A stretch of DNA of 64,000 nucleotides, from positions 264,639 through 328,638 of the forward strand of contig NZ_JAJNCY010000005.1 in the NCBI RefSeq assembly GCF_021026335.1. The letters are read 5' to 3'. The translations under genes were made by a program, and so were the position numbers. Shown here piece by piece: positions 24,979-34,140 of the stretch (position 1 is the stretch's first letter; each line of letters opens with the position of its first letter). The notes beneath the pieces were generated by a model. The model did not search any database. It was not told the DNA's origin and saw only the letters and a program-made list of their open reading frames with translations. This DNA is from Rhizobium sp. C1. Its GTDB lineage: Bacteria; Pseudomonadota; Alphaproteobacteria; Rhizobiales; Rhizobiaceae.

Positions 24979-25911
24979 TTATCCTTTGGGTGTCTGGTTC
25001 AGCGGGCCGGCGCCGGGTACGGTCGCGGGCGGGCTCTGCGTTGCCACCGCCGGCGGACCGTTTTTCAGCGTTTTCAGAAAGTCCGGTGTAGCCGACAGAA
25101 GCAGGATCGGCGAGGCTTCCGAGAGCGTCTGCCCATAGGTCTGCAGCGCGCGGTAATAGGCGTAGAAGGCGCTGTCGCTGTCATGTGCGTCGCCCATCAG
25201 CGTCGATGCGGTCGCATCGGCATCGCCGCGAATGACCTTGGCCCGCTCCTGCGCCTCGGCCATGATGACGGTGCTTTGCCTGTCCGCCTTCGCCTGGATT
25301 TCCTGCGCCCATTCGAAGCCTTGCGCGCGCAGTTCCATCGCCTCGCGCTGGCGCTCGGATTTCATGCGGTCATAGATGGCGGCGCTGGTTTCCTTGGGCA
25401 GATCGGCGCGCAGAATGCGCACGTCGGCGACTTCGATGCCGAGCGACTTGCTCTGGTCGATCACTTCGTTGCGCACGGCGTCGATCACCGCGTCGCGCTT
25501 CTGCGTCAGCAGGTCGATCAGCTTGACGCGGCCCAGCTCGCGGCGCACGGCCGAGCTCACGATTTCGCCCAGGCGCATCCGGCCCTGATCGACCGTGCCG
25601 ACCGCCTGATAGAAGGCCAGCGGGTCGCTGATCCTGAAGCGTGTATAGGTGCCGGCCTCGATGCGCTTCTGATCGCCCAGAATGACCTCTTCGGAGGGTG
25701 GCTCGAGCGAAATCAGACGCTTGTCGAAAAATATCAGCGTGTCGACCAGCGGGATCTTGAAATAGAGCCCCGGATCGTCGCGCCGCACCAGCGGCTTGCC
25801 GAGCCGCACGACCAGCGCGGTCTCGCTTTGCTGAACCGTATAGGCGGATGCGGCAAGCCCCCAGAGGCCGATCCCCGCGACGACGACGGGAAGGATTTTC
25901 GCGTATCTCAT
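24979..25911 (-). CDS. hflC: HflC, SPFH-domain regulator of FtsH
   Basis: The 310-residue protein has an N-terminal membrane anchor (ILPVVVAGIGLWGLAASAYT), the SPFH/band-7 domain (SETALVVRLGKPLVRRDDPG, YFKIPLVDTLIFFDKR), and a coiled-coil C-terminal part (QAKADRQSTVIMAEAQERAK). With HflK it forms the large periplasmic cage that modulates the FtsH protease. The ATG overlaps the HflK stop (ATGA), so the two are translationally coupled. The length is close to the family norm. Confidence 0.93.
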   Translation of the reverse strand: MRYAKILPVVVAGIGLWGLAASAYTVQQSETALVVRLGKPLVRRDDPGLYFKIPLVDTLIFFDKRLISLEPPSEEVILGDQKRIEAGTYTRFRISDPLAFYQAVGTVDQGRMRLGEIVSSAVRRELGRVKLIDLLTQKRDAVIDAVRNEVIDQSKSLGIEVADVRILRADLPKETSAAIYDRMKSERQREAMELRAQGFEWAQEIQAKADRQSTVIMAEAQERAKVIRGDADATASTLMGDAHDSDSAFYAYYRALQTYGQTLSEASPILLLSATPDFLKTLKNGPPAVATQSPPATVPGAGPLNQTPKG

Positions 25912-27011
25912 TTGCGTGCTCCCGCAGCCGCGTCGTTGGCGGGAACGGTCTGTCCGTTCACGAATGCCGATGGCGTACCCGGCGGCGTCTTGGTGTTTGC
26001 CGCATCGAGCACCGGCAGATAGGGGACGATGCCGCCGCCCTTTTCCGACAGATCGACGATCACGCGGCTGGAGCGCCGGAGCATCTGATCGACGCTTTCC
26101 ATGTAAAGCCGGCGGGCGGTCACATCCTTGTGCTGCTCGTAGGCGGCGGCAATCGCCTTGAAACTCTCGGCCTCGCCCTTGGCCAGATCGATGGTCTGGT
26201 CGCGATAGGCCTCGGCCTGCTGGATGATGTGGGAGGCTTCGCCCCGCGCCCGCGGGATCACGTCATTGGCATAGGCGTCGGCTTCGTTGCGGGCGCGCTC
26301 CTGGTCGGCGCGGGCCCGCTGGACATCGTTGAACGCGTCGATCACGGCAGAGGGCGGATCGATACGAAGCAGCTGCACCTGCGTCACCTCGATGCCGACC
26401 CGATAGCGATCGAGAAGACGTTGCAGAACGAGGGTCGTGTCGTCGGCGATCTGCTGGCGCTTGTCGGACAAGGCCGACTGAATGGGATTTTCGCCGATCA
26501 CTTCGCGCAATGCGCTTTCGGCTGCCACCTTCAACGTGCCTTCGGGATCGACGACATTGAACAGATAGTCGCCAGCGTCCCGGATTCTCCAGAAGACGAC
26601 GCAGTCCGCTTCGACGATGTTTTCGTCACCGGTCAGCATCTGCGCCAGTTCGCGCGATTCCCGCGAGCGGCCGGACAGAACCAGTTCGTTGATCTGCGTC
26701 GTCTTCGGCAGCGCCACCGCTTCGATCGGATAGGGCCAATGATAGTGAATGCCGGGATTGTCCGTGCGCACCCATTTGCCGAATTGCAGGACGACGCCCT
26801 GCTGATCCGGCTGGACCCGGTAGAAGCCGCTTCCCGCCCAGACGAGCGCAAGCACTCCGAGCGACAGAAGGGCGCTGCGCCAGCCGAGATGTGGCAGCCG
26901 CATCATTTCCAGAAACTGCCCCCGCGCAAGGGGCGTGAGACTGCCCGCTTCCGCTTCGTTTGGCTGAGCCTGCCGGCTCTCGCCGGACGTCGCGATGCTG
27001 TCTTCCACCAT
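25908..27011 (-). CDS. hflK: HflK, SPFH-domain regulator of FtsH
   Basis: 367 residues from ATG 27011 (MVEDSIATSG). One TM anchor lies at about 43-62 (LLSLGVLALVWAGSGFYRV), followed by the HflK-specific QPDQQGVVLQFGKWVRTDNP and GIHYHWPYPIE. The SPFH domain, ALREVIGENPIQSALSDKRQ, and a long helical region (RARADQERARNEADAYANDV) precede a Pro/Ala-rich tail. First gene of the hflK-hflC-terC-mntP-like operon. The open frame extends to 27095 but those residues are not HflK-like. Confidence 0.93.
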   Translation of the reverse strand: MVEDSIATSGESRQAQPNEAEAGSLTPLARGQFLEMMRLPHLGWRSALLSLGVLALVWAGSGFYRVQPDQQGVVLQFGKWVRTDNPGIHYHWPYPIEAVALPKTTQINELVLSGRSRESRELAQMLTGDENIVEADCVVFWRIRDAGDYLFNVVDPEGTLKVAAESALREVIGENPIQSALSDKRQQIADDTTLVLQRLLDRYRVGIEVTQVQLLRIDPPSAVIDAFNDVQRARADQERARNEADAYANDVIPRARGEASHIIQQAEAYRDQTIDLAKGEAESFKAIAAAYEQHKDVTARRLYMESVDQMLRRSSRVIVDLSEKGGGIVPYLPVLDAANTKTPPGTPSAFVNGQTVPANDAAAGARK

Positions 27012-27117
27012 CGTTCCCCATGAATGCAGCGTCTTGTTTTTCTTATGCCGACGCCCGCCTGTCACAAGACATAGCGGGCGCCGTATCGCAGGCAATTGGA
27101 CACATCACCGCAGCCGG

Positions 27118-28428
27118 TTATTGTGGGTTTTCCAGGCTGAACAGTTCCGAGTTTTCGTCATAGGCAAAAAGCTCGGCATAGCGTGACCAGGAGACGATCG
27201 CCTTCAGCGTGTCGTCGGCATAGGATTCCGTCATGTAGTCTTCCAGCTCGCTGCGGAAGCGTTCGGCCGGCGCCGTATGGCTCGGGCGTTCGTCGAGCAC
27301 GCGACGAATGAGGCCGACGGCCGGGACATAGGTCAGGAGATGCTCGGCAAACAGCTTCTTGCGGGCGTCCGTCGCCATATGCGCGAAGGTCTTGCCGGCC
27401 TCCGTCAGCACGATGTCGCCTTCGCTGAGATGGGCGAAACGCAACAGCTGCAAGGCCTCGCCGATATGGAAGAGCTCATCGGCCTCCATGTGCAGCAGGC
27501 CGGCAATCACCGGCAGGTCGGCCTTGCCGTGATAGGGCTCGCCGGCCAGCGCCTCGATGAGACCGGAGAGGATGTTGGTCGAGACCGGCTCCAGAACCAT
27601 GCCCATGCCGGTGCCGGGAATCCCTTCCATGGCCACCGTCTTCGGCTCGGCGCGCTGCGTCATCAGCGCATAGATATTGTCGACCAGCTGGCGGAAGGCC
27701 GGATCGAGGCGGTTGCGCGGATGCGGCAGATCGACCTTGATCTCGCGCGCCACGCGGCCGGGATTGGATGAAAACACCAGGATCCGGTCGCACATCAGCA
27801 CCGCCTCCTCGATGTTATGCGTCACGATCAGCACGGACTTGATGGGCATGCGCCCTTCGATCCAGAGATCGATCATGTCGGTGCGCAGCGTTTCGGCCGT
27901 CAGTACGTCGAGCGCCGAGAAGGGCTCGTCCATCAGGAGAAGATCGGGATGGACGACGAGGGCGCGGGCGAAGCCGACGCGCTGGCGCATGCCGCCGGAC
28001 AGTTCCTTGGGGAAGGCGTTTTCGAAACCGTCGAGACCGATGAGGTCGATGGCGTCGAGCGCCAGCTTGCGACGTTCGGCGCGATCGACGCCCTTGGCCT
28101 CAAGGCCCAGTTCCACATTCTGCAGCACCGTCAGCCAGGGGAACAGGGCGAAGGACTGGAACACCATGGAAATGCCGCTCGGCGGACCGTCGATGGCATC
28201 GCCCCGGCACAGCGCAATGCCGGACGAGGGCGAAATCAGCCCGGCGATGATGCGCAGCAGCGTCGACTTGCCGGAGCCGGAGCGGCCGAGCAGACCGACG
28301 ATCTCGCCTTCTTTGATGGTCAGATCGACATTTTCAAGCACGACGACATCCTTGCCGCTCGGCTTGGGAAAGGACCGGCAGACCTCCTGGATATCGATAA
28401 GCGGGGCCTTGGACATTTGATCGAGCAT
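27118..28428 (-). CDS. ABC transporter ATPase with C-terminal AAA-associated domain
   Basis: The 436-residue protein has an N-terminal NitT/TauT-type nucleotide-binding domain: Walker A LGRSGSGKST (about 47-56), VFQSFALFPWLTV Q-loop, LSGGMRQRVGFARAL signature, [12 protein letters not shown]alker B, THNIEEA H-loop. About 170 C-terminal residues are an AAA-associated C-domain (LIEALAGEPYHGKADLPVIA, ADELFHIGEALQLLRFAHLS). That domain occurs with double-permease anion transporters and probably has a regulatory role. GGAG lies 8 bases before ATG 28428. It is the second gene after the fused permease. Confidence 0.88.
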   Translation of the reverse strand: MLDQMSKAPLIDIQEVCRSFPKPSGKDVVVLENVDLTIKEGEIVGLLGRSGSGKSTLLRIIAGLISPSSGIALCRGDAIDGPPSGISMVFQSFALFPWLTVLQNVELGLEAKGVDRAERRKLALDAIDLIGLDGFENAFPKELSGGMRQRVGFARALVVHPDLLLMDEPFSALDVLTAETLRTDMIDLWIEGRMPIKSVLIVTHNIEEAVLMCDRILVFSSNPGRVAREIKVDLPHPRNRLDPAFRQLVDNIYALMTQRAEPKTVAMEGIPGTGMGMVLEPVSTNILSGLIEALAGEPYHGKADLPVIAGLLHMEADELFHIGEALQLLRFAHLSEGDIVLTEAGKTFAHMATDARKKLFAEHLLTYVPAVGLIRRVLDERPSHTAPAERFRSELEDYMTESYADDTLKAIVSWSRYAELFAYDENSELFSLENPQ

Positions 28429-28459
28429 GGAAACTACTCCTCAGGAATTCGCTTGGTGG

Positions 28460-30193
28460 TCAGCCCAGGCGCAGCCGCCGTTCGCCAAAGGCGTAGAGCG
28501 GCCGCCAGAGCAGGCGGTTGAACAGGGTGACGAAGACGCACATGACGACGATGCCGAGGACGACGCGGGGGTAATCGCCCGCCGTGGTCGCCTGTGCGAT
28601 GTAGGAGCCGAGGCCGGGCGTGACGAGCTGCGTGTTCCCCCAGCTGGCGACTTCGGCCACGATGCTGGCATTCCACGAGCCGCCCGAAGCCGTGATGGCG
28701 CCGGTGACGTAATAGGGGAAGATGCCGGGCAGGATCACCTTGACCCACCAGCGCCAGCCCTGGATGTGGAAGCTGCGGGCCGCTTCCTTGAGGTCGCTCG
28801 GGAAGGCTGCGGTGCCGGCAATCACGTTGAACAGGATATACCACTGTGTGCCGAGGATCATCAGCGGGCTCAGCCAGATATCGGCGTTCAGCCCGAAATG
28901 CACGATCAGCACGACAAAGGCCGGAAAGGCGATATTGGCCGGGAAGGCCGCCAGGAACTGGGCGAGCGGCTGCACCTTTTCCGACAGCGACGGCCGCAGG
29001 CCGATCCATACGCCGACCGGCACCCAGATCAGCGTGGCGATGGCCATCAGCACGACGACGCGCAGCAGCGTGATGAAGCCGTCAACGACAGCCGTACCCA
29101 CATCGCTCCAGCCGATGCTCACCTTGAGATAGTTGAAGCTCAGATAGCTTGCCCAGGCGGCCAGGGCGATGACCAGCGTCAACCAGATCCAGTCGATGGC
29201 GCGCGAGGCCGCCTGCGTCGTCCGGCGCGAGCCGAGTTTCGGCAGGGTCGGCAGACGGAAGGTCCAGACGAGCCGGAACAGCCACTGGAACGGCGCGACG
29301 ATAAGGCGGGTCATGCGGGCGCGGCGGAAAAGATCGAGCACCCAGGATGTCGGCTCGACGCCCGAGGATGTGGTTTCGAAGCGGAACTTGTCGGCCCAGG
29401 CAACCAGCGGACGGAACAGGAACTGGTCGTAGATGATGATGACGACCAGCATGGTTACGACGGCATAGGCGATCGCCAAGAGGTTCTGCTCCTTGATGGC
29501 GAGCGCCACATAGGAGCCGACGCCCGGCAGGGTGATGGTCGTGTCGCCCACAGTGATCGCTTCGGACGCCACCACGAAGAACCAGCCGCCTGACATGGAC
29601 ATCATCGTGTTCCAGACGAGGCCCGGCATGGCGAAGGGCACATCGAGGCGCCAGAAACGCTGCCAGCCGGAAAGCTGAAAGCTTTTCGCCACTTCCTCCA
29701 GATCCTTCGGCTGGTTGCGCATCGACTGATACATGCTGAAGGTCATGTTCCAGGCCTGGCTGGTGAAGATGGCGAAGACCGAGGCCAACTCCGCCCCCAT
29801 GACGCTGCCGGGGAAGAGATTGAGGAAGAAGGTGACGGTGAAGGTCAGGAAGCCCAGGATCGGCACCGACTGCAGAATGTCGAGGATCGGGATCAGAACC
29901 ATTTCCGCGCGCCGGCTTTTGGCGGCAAGCGACGCGTAGATCAGCGTGAAGATCAGCGAAAAGACGATGGCCGTCAGCATGCGCAGCATGGTGCGCAGGG
30001 CATAGATCGGCAGATGCGACGGATCGAGCGACAGCGGCGTCGTGTCAAGCGTCGACAGCGGCGCGGTCGCCGCCTCGCCGCCATAGATGACGAGCACGAT
30101 CAGCCCGACAACGAGCAGAAGGGCAAGCAGGTCCCACAGACTTGGCAGCAGGGTGCGCCGGACGGCGAGGGGTGCGGATCTCTGATGCGTCAT
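28460..30193 (-). CDS. Duplicated (fused) ABC transporter permease, COG4986-type
   Basis: 577 residues from ATG 30193 (MTHQRSAPLAV). Two BPD_transp_1 permease domains are joined in one chain: the first (about 70-285) has the EAA-like loop LEEVAKSFQLSGWQRFWRLD, the second (about 370-570) DLKEAARSFHIQGWRWWVKV. About twelve transmembrane helices are expected. It matches the duplicated permease component of anion-type ABC transporters. It is transcribed with the AAA-associated ATPase; no substrate-binding protein gene accompanies them. An AGGG ribosome site favours 30193 over upstream starts. The substrate is unknown. Confidence 0.87.
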   Translation of the reverse strand: MTHQRSAPLAVRRTLLPSLWDLLALLLVVGLIVLVIYGGEAATAPLSTLDTTPLSLDPSHLPIYALRTMLRMLTAIVFSLIFTLIYASLAAKSRRAEMVLIPILDILQSVPILGFLTFTVTFFLNLFPGSVMGAELASVFAIFTSQAWNMTFSMYQSMRNQPKDLEEVAKSFQLSGWQRFWRLDVPFAMPGLVWNTMMSMSGGWFFVVASEAITVGDTTITLPGVGSYVALAIKEQNLLAIAYAVVTMLVVIIIYDQFLFRPLVAWADKFRFETTSSGVEPTSWVLDLFRRARMTRLIVAPFQWLFRLVWTFRLPTLPKLGSRRTTQAASRAIDWIWLTLVIALAAWASYLSFNYLKVSIGWSDVGTAVVDGFITLLRVVVLMAIATLIWVPVGVWIGLRPSLSEKVQPLAQFLAAFPANIAFPAFVVLIVHFGLNADIWLSPLMILGTQWYILFNVIAGTAAFPSDLKEAARSFHIQGWRWWVKVILPGIFPYYVTGAITASGGSWNASIVAEVASWGNTQLVTPGLGSYIAQATTAGDYPRVVLGIVVMCVFVTLFNRLLWRPLYAFGERRLRLG

Positions 30194-30450
30194 GGTGAAA
30201 ACCCTGTTCGCGTGAGTCATGAATGGAAGGATGGAGCGAAAGACCTGTTTCCAGTCCTTCGCGCATGCCACACCTATAGTTCGGCAGTTTCAGCCGGGCC
30301 ATGATGCAAGAGGTCAGGGACGCAGGCTTTTCGGCTATCTGGAATATACGTTGGTATAGATGGGGAGAAACCGGTTGCCGGTTGGCCCCGAAAGGAAAAT
30401 AGCTTTACGATCCGCCAATCGGCATCCGCAAAAGGTGAAAAGACGTTTCG

Positions 30451-31533
30451 ATGAGCCGCAGCGACGCAGGCAGACCGCCCCTCCGCCAACGCAACCGGCC
30501 AAGACTGAGGGCCGCCGCCATTCTGTTCCTGCTGGTGAGCGTGTTCGTTGCCGACACGATCACCAGTTTCGAAATCGCCATGGCGGTCTTCTATATCGTC
30601 GTCATCGTTCTGGCGGTCGGCTACGTGTCCACCCGCGTGGTCATCGCGCTGGCGGGCGTGTGCGTCTTCCTGACCGTGCTCAGTCTGCTGATGTCGCAGC
30701 ACGGCTCCTTCCAGACAGGCTTGATGAATTGCACCATCAGCATCGCTGCCATCGCCACCACGACCTTCCTCGTTCTGAAGACGGTGGCGGCGCAAGCGGC
30801 AGCCTTCGAGGCGCAGGCGCAGATGGTGCGGATGGCGCGCCTCACCAGCCTGGGCGCACTGACGGCCTCCATCGCCCATGAGGTCAACCAGCCGCTCGCC
30901 GCCATCGCGACAAGCGGCGATGCCTGCCGGCGCTGGCTCGACCGCGATCCGCCCAATATCGACAAGGCGCGACAGGCGGTCGAACGGATCGTCTACGACG
31001 CCAACCGCGCCAGCGACGTGATCAAGCGCGTGAGAAGCCTTGCCCGAAGTGGGCCGCCGCGTATGCAGGTGCTGGATATCAACGCGACGATCGGCGAAGC
31101 CGTGATGATCGCACAGGACGAGCTGGACAAGAACAGCGTCAGCCTGCATCTGCGCCTGACGGAAGATCTGCCCGCCATCTCCGGCGATAAGGTGCAGATC
31201 CTGCAGGTGCTCGGAAACCTGATCGGCAACGCCATTGATGCGATGCGCGATCAGCCGAGCTTCAAGAGGGAACTGGAGATTGCAACCATGCGCGACGATC
31301 AAGACCGGATCGCCATCACGGTGACGGATGCGGGCATCGGCATGAAGCCGGCCGCACTCGACCATCTCTTCGAGGCCTTCTGGACAACCAAGGAAGACGG
31401 AATGGGCATTGGCCTTTCGATCAGCCGCTCCATCGTCGAGGCCCATGGCGGCCAGATCGCGGTAAGTTCGGCCCCGCGCATGGGCGCGACCTTCCGCATC
31501 AGCCTGCCCATCAGGACGGGAGCTGGTGCATGA
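30451..31533 (+). CDS. Membrane sensor histidine kinase (FixL/DctB-like kinase core)
   Basis: The 360-residue kinase has about four N-terminal transmembrane helices (residues 21-110) with almost no periplasmic loop, so the signal is probably membrane-borne or comes from a membrane partner. The DHp motif SIAHEVNQPLAAIATSGDA has phospho-acceptor His143. The catalytic domain shows NLIGNAIDAM (N box), DAGIGM (G1) and GMGIGLSISRSIVE (G2). Its last four bases overlap the response-regulator start (ATGA). It is divergent from the double-permease transporter, which it may regulate. Confidence 0.9.
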   Translation: MSRSDAGRPPLRQRNRPRLRAAAILFLLVSVFVADTITSFEIAMAVFYIVVIVLAVGYVSTRVVIALAGVCVFLTVLSLLMSQHGSFQTGLMNCTISIAAIATTTFLVLKTVAAQAAAFEAQAQMVRMARLTSLGALTASIAHEVNQPLAAIATSGDACRRWLDRDPPNIDKARQAVERIVYDANRASDVIKRVRSLARSGPPRMQVLDINATIGEAVMIAQDELDKNSVSLHLRLTEDLPAISGDKVQILQVLGNLIGNAIDAMRDQPSFKRELEIATMRDDQDRIAITVTDAGIGMKPAALDHLFEAFWTTKEDGMGIGLSISRSIVEAHGGQIAVSSAPRMGATFRISLPIRTGAGA

Positions 31534-32186
31534 CGGCCGCCAACCCCGCCTGCGACAACAAGAAGGCCATCGTCTATATCATCGACGACGACCAGTCTGT
31601 GCGCGACGCGCTGGAAGACCTCCTCGCCTCGGTGGATCTGAACGTGAAGGCCTTCGGCTCGACCCAGGCCTTTCTCGAGCACGGGCTCGTTGAGGCCCCG
31701 GCCTGTCTGGTCCTCGACATCCGCATGCCCGGCCAGAGCGGGCTCGATTTCCAGCGCGAGATGGCGAGGCTGGGGATTGAGGTGCCGGTCATCTTCATCA
31801 CCGGCCATGGCGATATCGAGATGTCGGTGCGTGCCATGAAGGAAGGCGCAATCGAGTTCCTGACCAAGCCGTTCCGTGATCAGGACCTGCTCGATGCCAT
31901 CCATCGCGGTATCCGGATCGACATGCAGCGTCGCGCCGAGACAGGTGCCGCCGCCCAGCTTCGCAGGCTCTGGTCCGATCTGTCGCCCGGCGAGCAGGAT
32001 GTCATGCGGCTTGTCGTGCAGGGCCTGCTCAACAAGCAGATCGCTGCAGAACTTGGCGTCAGCGAGATCACGGTCAAGGTCCGGCGCGGCCAGGTCATGC
32101 GAAAGATGCAGGCGAAAACGCTCGCCGACCTGATCCGCATCGCCGATCGGCTGGAGGGGGATACAAAGCCGCCTTTGTCGGGTTGA
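31530..32186 (+). CDS. FixJ/NarL-type response regulator
   Basis: The 218-residue protein has a receiver domain (about 12-125; VYIIDDDQSVRDAL, phospho-acceptor Asp63 in VLDIRMPG, FITGHGD, EFLTKPF). A LuxR/GerE HTH follows (about 150-210; LSPGEQDVMRLVVQGLLNKQ, then IAAELGVSEITVKVRRGQVM). This is the typical FixJ architecture and matches the upstream kinase. The operon ends here; the ssuA promoter region begins within 60 bases. Confidence 0.92.
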   Translation: MTAANPACDNKKAIVYIIDDDQSVRDALEDLLASVDLNVKAFGSTQAFLEHGLVEAPACLVLDIRMPGQSGLDFQREMARLGIEVPVIFITGHGDIEMSVRAMKEGAIEFLTKPFRDQDLLDAIHRGIRIDMQRRAETGAAAQLRRLWSDLSPGEQDVMRLVVQGLLNKQIAAELGVSEITVKVRRGQVMRKMQAKTLADLIRIADRLEGDTKPPLSG

Positions 32187-32241
32187 GCGCACAAAACGAA
32201 AAGTTCGGCTCGCCTCCGCTCGCAAATTAGAATACTTTATC

Positions 32242-32258
32242 TCTATAAACCTAGTAGA
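32242..32258. promoter_or_regulatory. Putative sulfonate-regulon operator 1 (ssuA promoter)
   Basis: TCTATAAACCTAGTAGA is a 17-bp imperfect palindrome of the form TCTA-N9-TAGA in the AT-rich region 52 bases before the ssuA ATG. Similar 17-mers precede ssuD (36327-36343) and the FAD oxidoreductase gene (37905-37921). No regulator gene was identified in the window. Confidence 0.6.
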
Positions 32259-32309
32259 CATATATAGGCTCTTCTCATCGGCATATCCCATGCTCAACGA
32301 GAGGATCCC

Positions 32310-33260
32310 ATGTTGAAACTGACGCGACGCACTCTGGCAGGCTTGATTGCCGGCGCAGGCCTTCTGGCCGCCACCGGCTTGTCGGCGGCCGAACTTACCG
32401 AACTCAAGATCGGCTATCAGAAGACCAATCTTCCGGTCATCGCGCGCCAGCAGCAGGTGATCGAAAAGGCTCTGCCGAAGGGCGTGACGGTCAAGTGGGT
32501 CGAATTCAGCGCCGGTCCGCCGCTCGTTGAGGCGCTGAATGCCGGCTCTGTCGATCTCGGCTGGACGGGCGATGCGCCGCCGATCTTCGGGCAGGCTGCG
32601 GGTGCGGCCATCGTCTATGTCGCGGCGCTTCCCTCCAATGGCGCGGGCGAGGCCATCTTCGTCAAACCGGAATCGAGCGTCAAATCGGTGGCCGAGCTGA
32701 AGGGCAAGAAGGTCGGCGTCGGCAAGGGCACAAGCGCGCATAACCTGCTTGTCGCCGCGCTCGAAAAGGCGGGCCTGACGCTCTCCGACATCACGCCCGT
32801 CTATCTTGCGCCGCCGGATGCGGCAGCGGCCTTTGCCAGCGACAAGATCGACGCCTGGGCGGTCTGGGATCCTTTCTTTGCTGTCGCGGAAACGCGTTAC
32901 AAGCCGCGTGTTCTCGCCACGACCGACAAGACGCTCGACGTGAAGACCTACTTCCTCGGCAATCGCGACTTCGTCGCCGCTCATCCCGATACGGTCAAGC
33001 TGACCATCGCCGCTCTGGGCGAAGCGGCCAAATGGGCGGACACGCATCGCGATCAGGTTGCCCAGGCGCTGCACGACGTCACGGGCGTGCCGCTGGAGGC
33101 GCAGACGCTCGCCGCCAACCGCTCGCAATTCGGCATCGAGCCGATTACGCCCCAGATCATTGCCACCCAGCAGCAGACGGCCGACCGCTTCTTCAAGCTC
33201 GGTCTCCTGCCCAGGCAGATCGTCGTCAAGGACGCCGTCTGGTCGCAAGCCGGGCTCTGA
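32310..33260 (+). CDS. ssuA: Aliphatic sulfonate ABC transporter substrate-binding protein
   Basis: Periplasmic sulfonate receptor of the SsuABC importer. The 316-residue protein has a twin-arginine-like/Sec signal (MLKLTRRTLAGLIAGAGLLA, cleavage near LSAAEL). SsuA hallmarks follow: LKIGYQKTNLPVIARQQQVI, VKWVEFSAGPPLVEALNAGS, VDLGWTGDAPPIFGQAAGA and VGVGKGTSAHNLLVAALEKA. ATG 32310 follows GAGAGGA. First gene of ssuA-ssuC-ssuB, convergent with ssuD. Confidence 0.92.
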   Translation: MLKLTRRTLAGLIAGAGLLAATGLSAAELTELKIGYQKTNLPVIARQQQVIEKALPKGVTVKWVEFSAGPPLVEALNAGSVDLGWTGDAPPIFGQAAGAAIVYVAALPSNGAGEAIFVKPESSVKSVAELKGKKVGVGKGTSAHNLLVAALEKAGLTLSDITPVYLAPPDAAAAFASDKIDAWAVWDPFFAVAETRYKPRVLATTDKTLDVKTYFLGNRDFVAAHPDTVKLTIAALGEAAKWADTHRDQVAQALHDVTGVPLEAQTLAANRSQFGIEPITPQIIATQQQTADRFFKLGLLPRQIVVKDAVWSQAGL

Positions 33261-33335
33261 TCATCCATCTGTGAACGGTTGCAGGCAGGCCCGAACCGGC
33301 CCGCCTGCAAAGGCCATCCCCCGAAAGGAGCTGCG

Positions 33336-34115
33336 ATGCGCAAGTCTCTGCAATCCGTCGGACACGACGTCATCGGCTGGCTTCTGCCGGCCGCCATTCT
33401 GCTGCTCTGGGAGCTGGCGGCGCGGACGGGCCTCATCTCGGCCGATGTCCTGCCGGCACCCTCTGCCGTGCTTTCGGCCTTCTGGCGACTGCTGCTCTCC
33501 GGCGAACTCCCGCACAACATCGCCATCAGCACGGTCCGCGCGCTGGCCGGCTTCGCCATCGGCGGCGCGATCGGCCTCTTCTTCGGCCTCCTGAACGGGC
33601 TTTCGGGCATGGCCCGCAACGTCACCGACACGACGCTGCAGATGGTGCGCAACATCCCGCATCTGGCGCTCATCCCGCTGGTCATCCTGTGGTTCGGCAT
33701 TGACGAGGAGGCGAAGCTTTTCCTCGTCGCGCTCGGCGTCTTCTTCCCGATCTATGTCAACACGCTGCTCGGCATCCAGAATTGCGATCCGCAGCTCATC
33801 GAAATGGGCCGCGTCTACGGCATGTCGCGCACGGCGCTTTTCCTGCGCGTCATCCTGCCCGGCGCCCTGCCCTCGATGTTCACCGGGTTGCGCTATGCGC
33901 TCGGCATCATGTGGCTGACGCTGATCGTCGCCGAAACCATCGCAGCCTCCTCCGGCCTTGGCTACATGGCCATGCAGGCGCGCGAGTTCATGCTGCTCGA
34001 CGTGGTAGTGCTGTCCATTCTGATCTACGCACTGCTGGGCAAGCTCGCCGACAGCCTTGCCCGCTTCCTCGAACGCCAGTGCCTGCAATGGCACCCGGCC
34101 TTCCGCACCGCCTGA
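33336..34115 (+). CDS. ssuC: Aliphatic sulfonate ABC transporter permease
   Basis: The 259-residue membrane subunit of the sulfonate importer has about six TM helices. The start at 33336 ([20 protein letters not shown]) has AAAGGAG 5 bases upstream. The EAA loop reads [20 protein letters not shown] followed by [13 protein letters not shown]. SsuC-typical segments [20 protein letters not shown] and [15 protein letters not shown] are present. It lies between ssuA and ssuB in the same direction. Confidence 0.92.
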   Translation: MRKSLQSVGHDVIGWLLPAAILLLWELAARTGLISADVLPAPSAVLSAFWRLLLSGELPHNIAISTVRALAGFAIGGAIGLFFGLLNGLSGMARNVTDTTLQMVRNIPHLALIPLVILWFGIDEEAKLFLVALGVFFPIYVNTLLGIQNCDPQLIEMGRVYGMSRTALFLRVILPGALPSMFTGLRYALGIMWLTLIVAETIAASSGLGYMAMQAREFMLLDVVVLSILIYALLGKLADSLARFLERQCLQWHPAFRTA

Positions 34116-34140
34116 CCGGAAAGATGAAGGAACAGAAGAC

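Noticed and set aside
23201..24990. Manganese (yybP-ykoY) riboswitch ahead of terC or the mntP-like gene
   Set aside because: The intergenic gaps are only 45-50 bases and no matching paired-loop structure was seen; the hflK upstream region showed no clear motif either.
23827..26022. 731-codon plus-strand open frame
   Set aside because: Antisense to terC and hflC; composition is Arg/Asp/Gln-rich with no domain motifs, as expected for a shadow frame.
31299..33248. 649-codon minus-strand open frame spanning parts of the histidine kinase, response regulator and ssuA
   Set aside because: It covers three well-supported plus-strand genes and an AT-rich promoter region; no recognisable domain.
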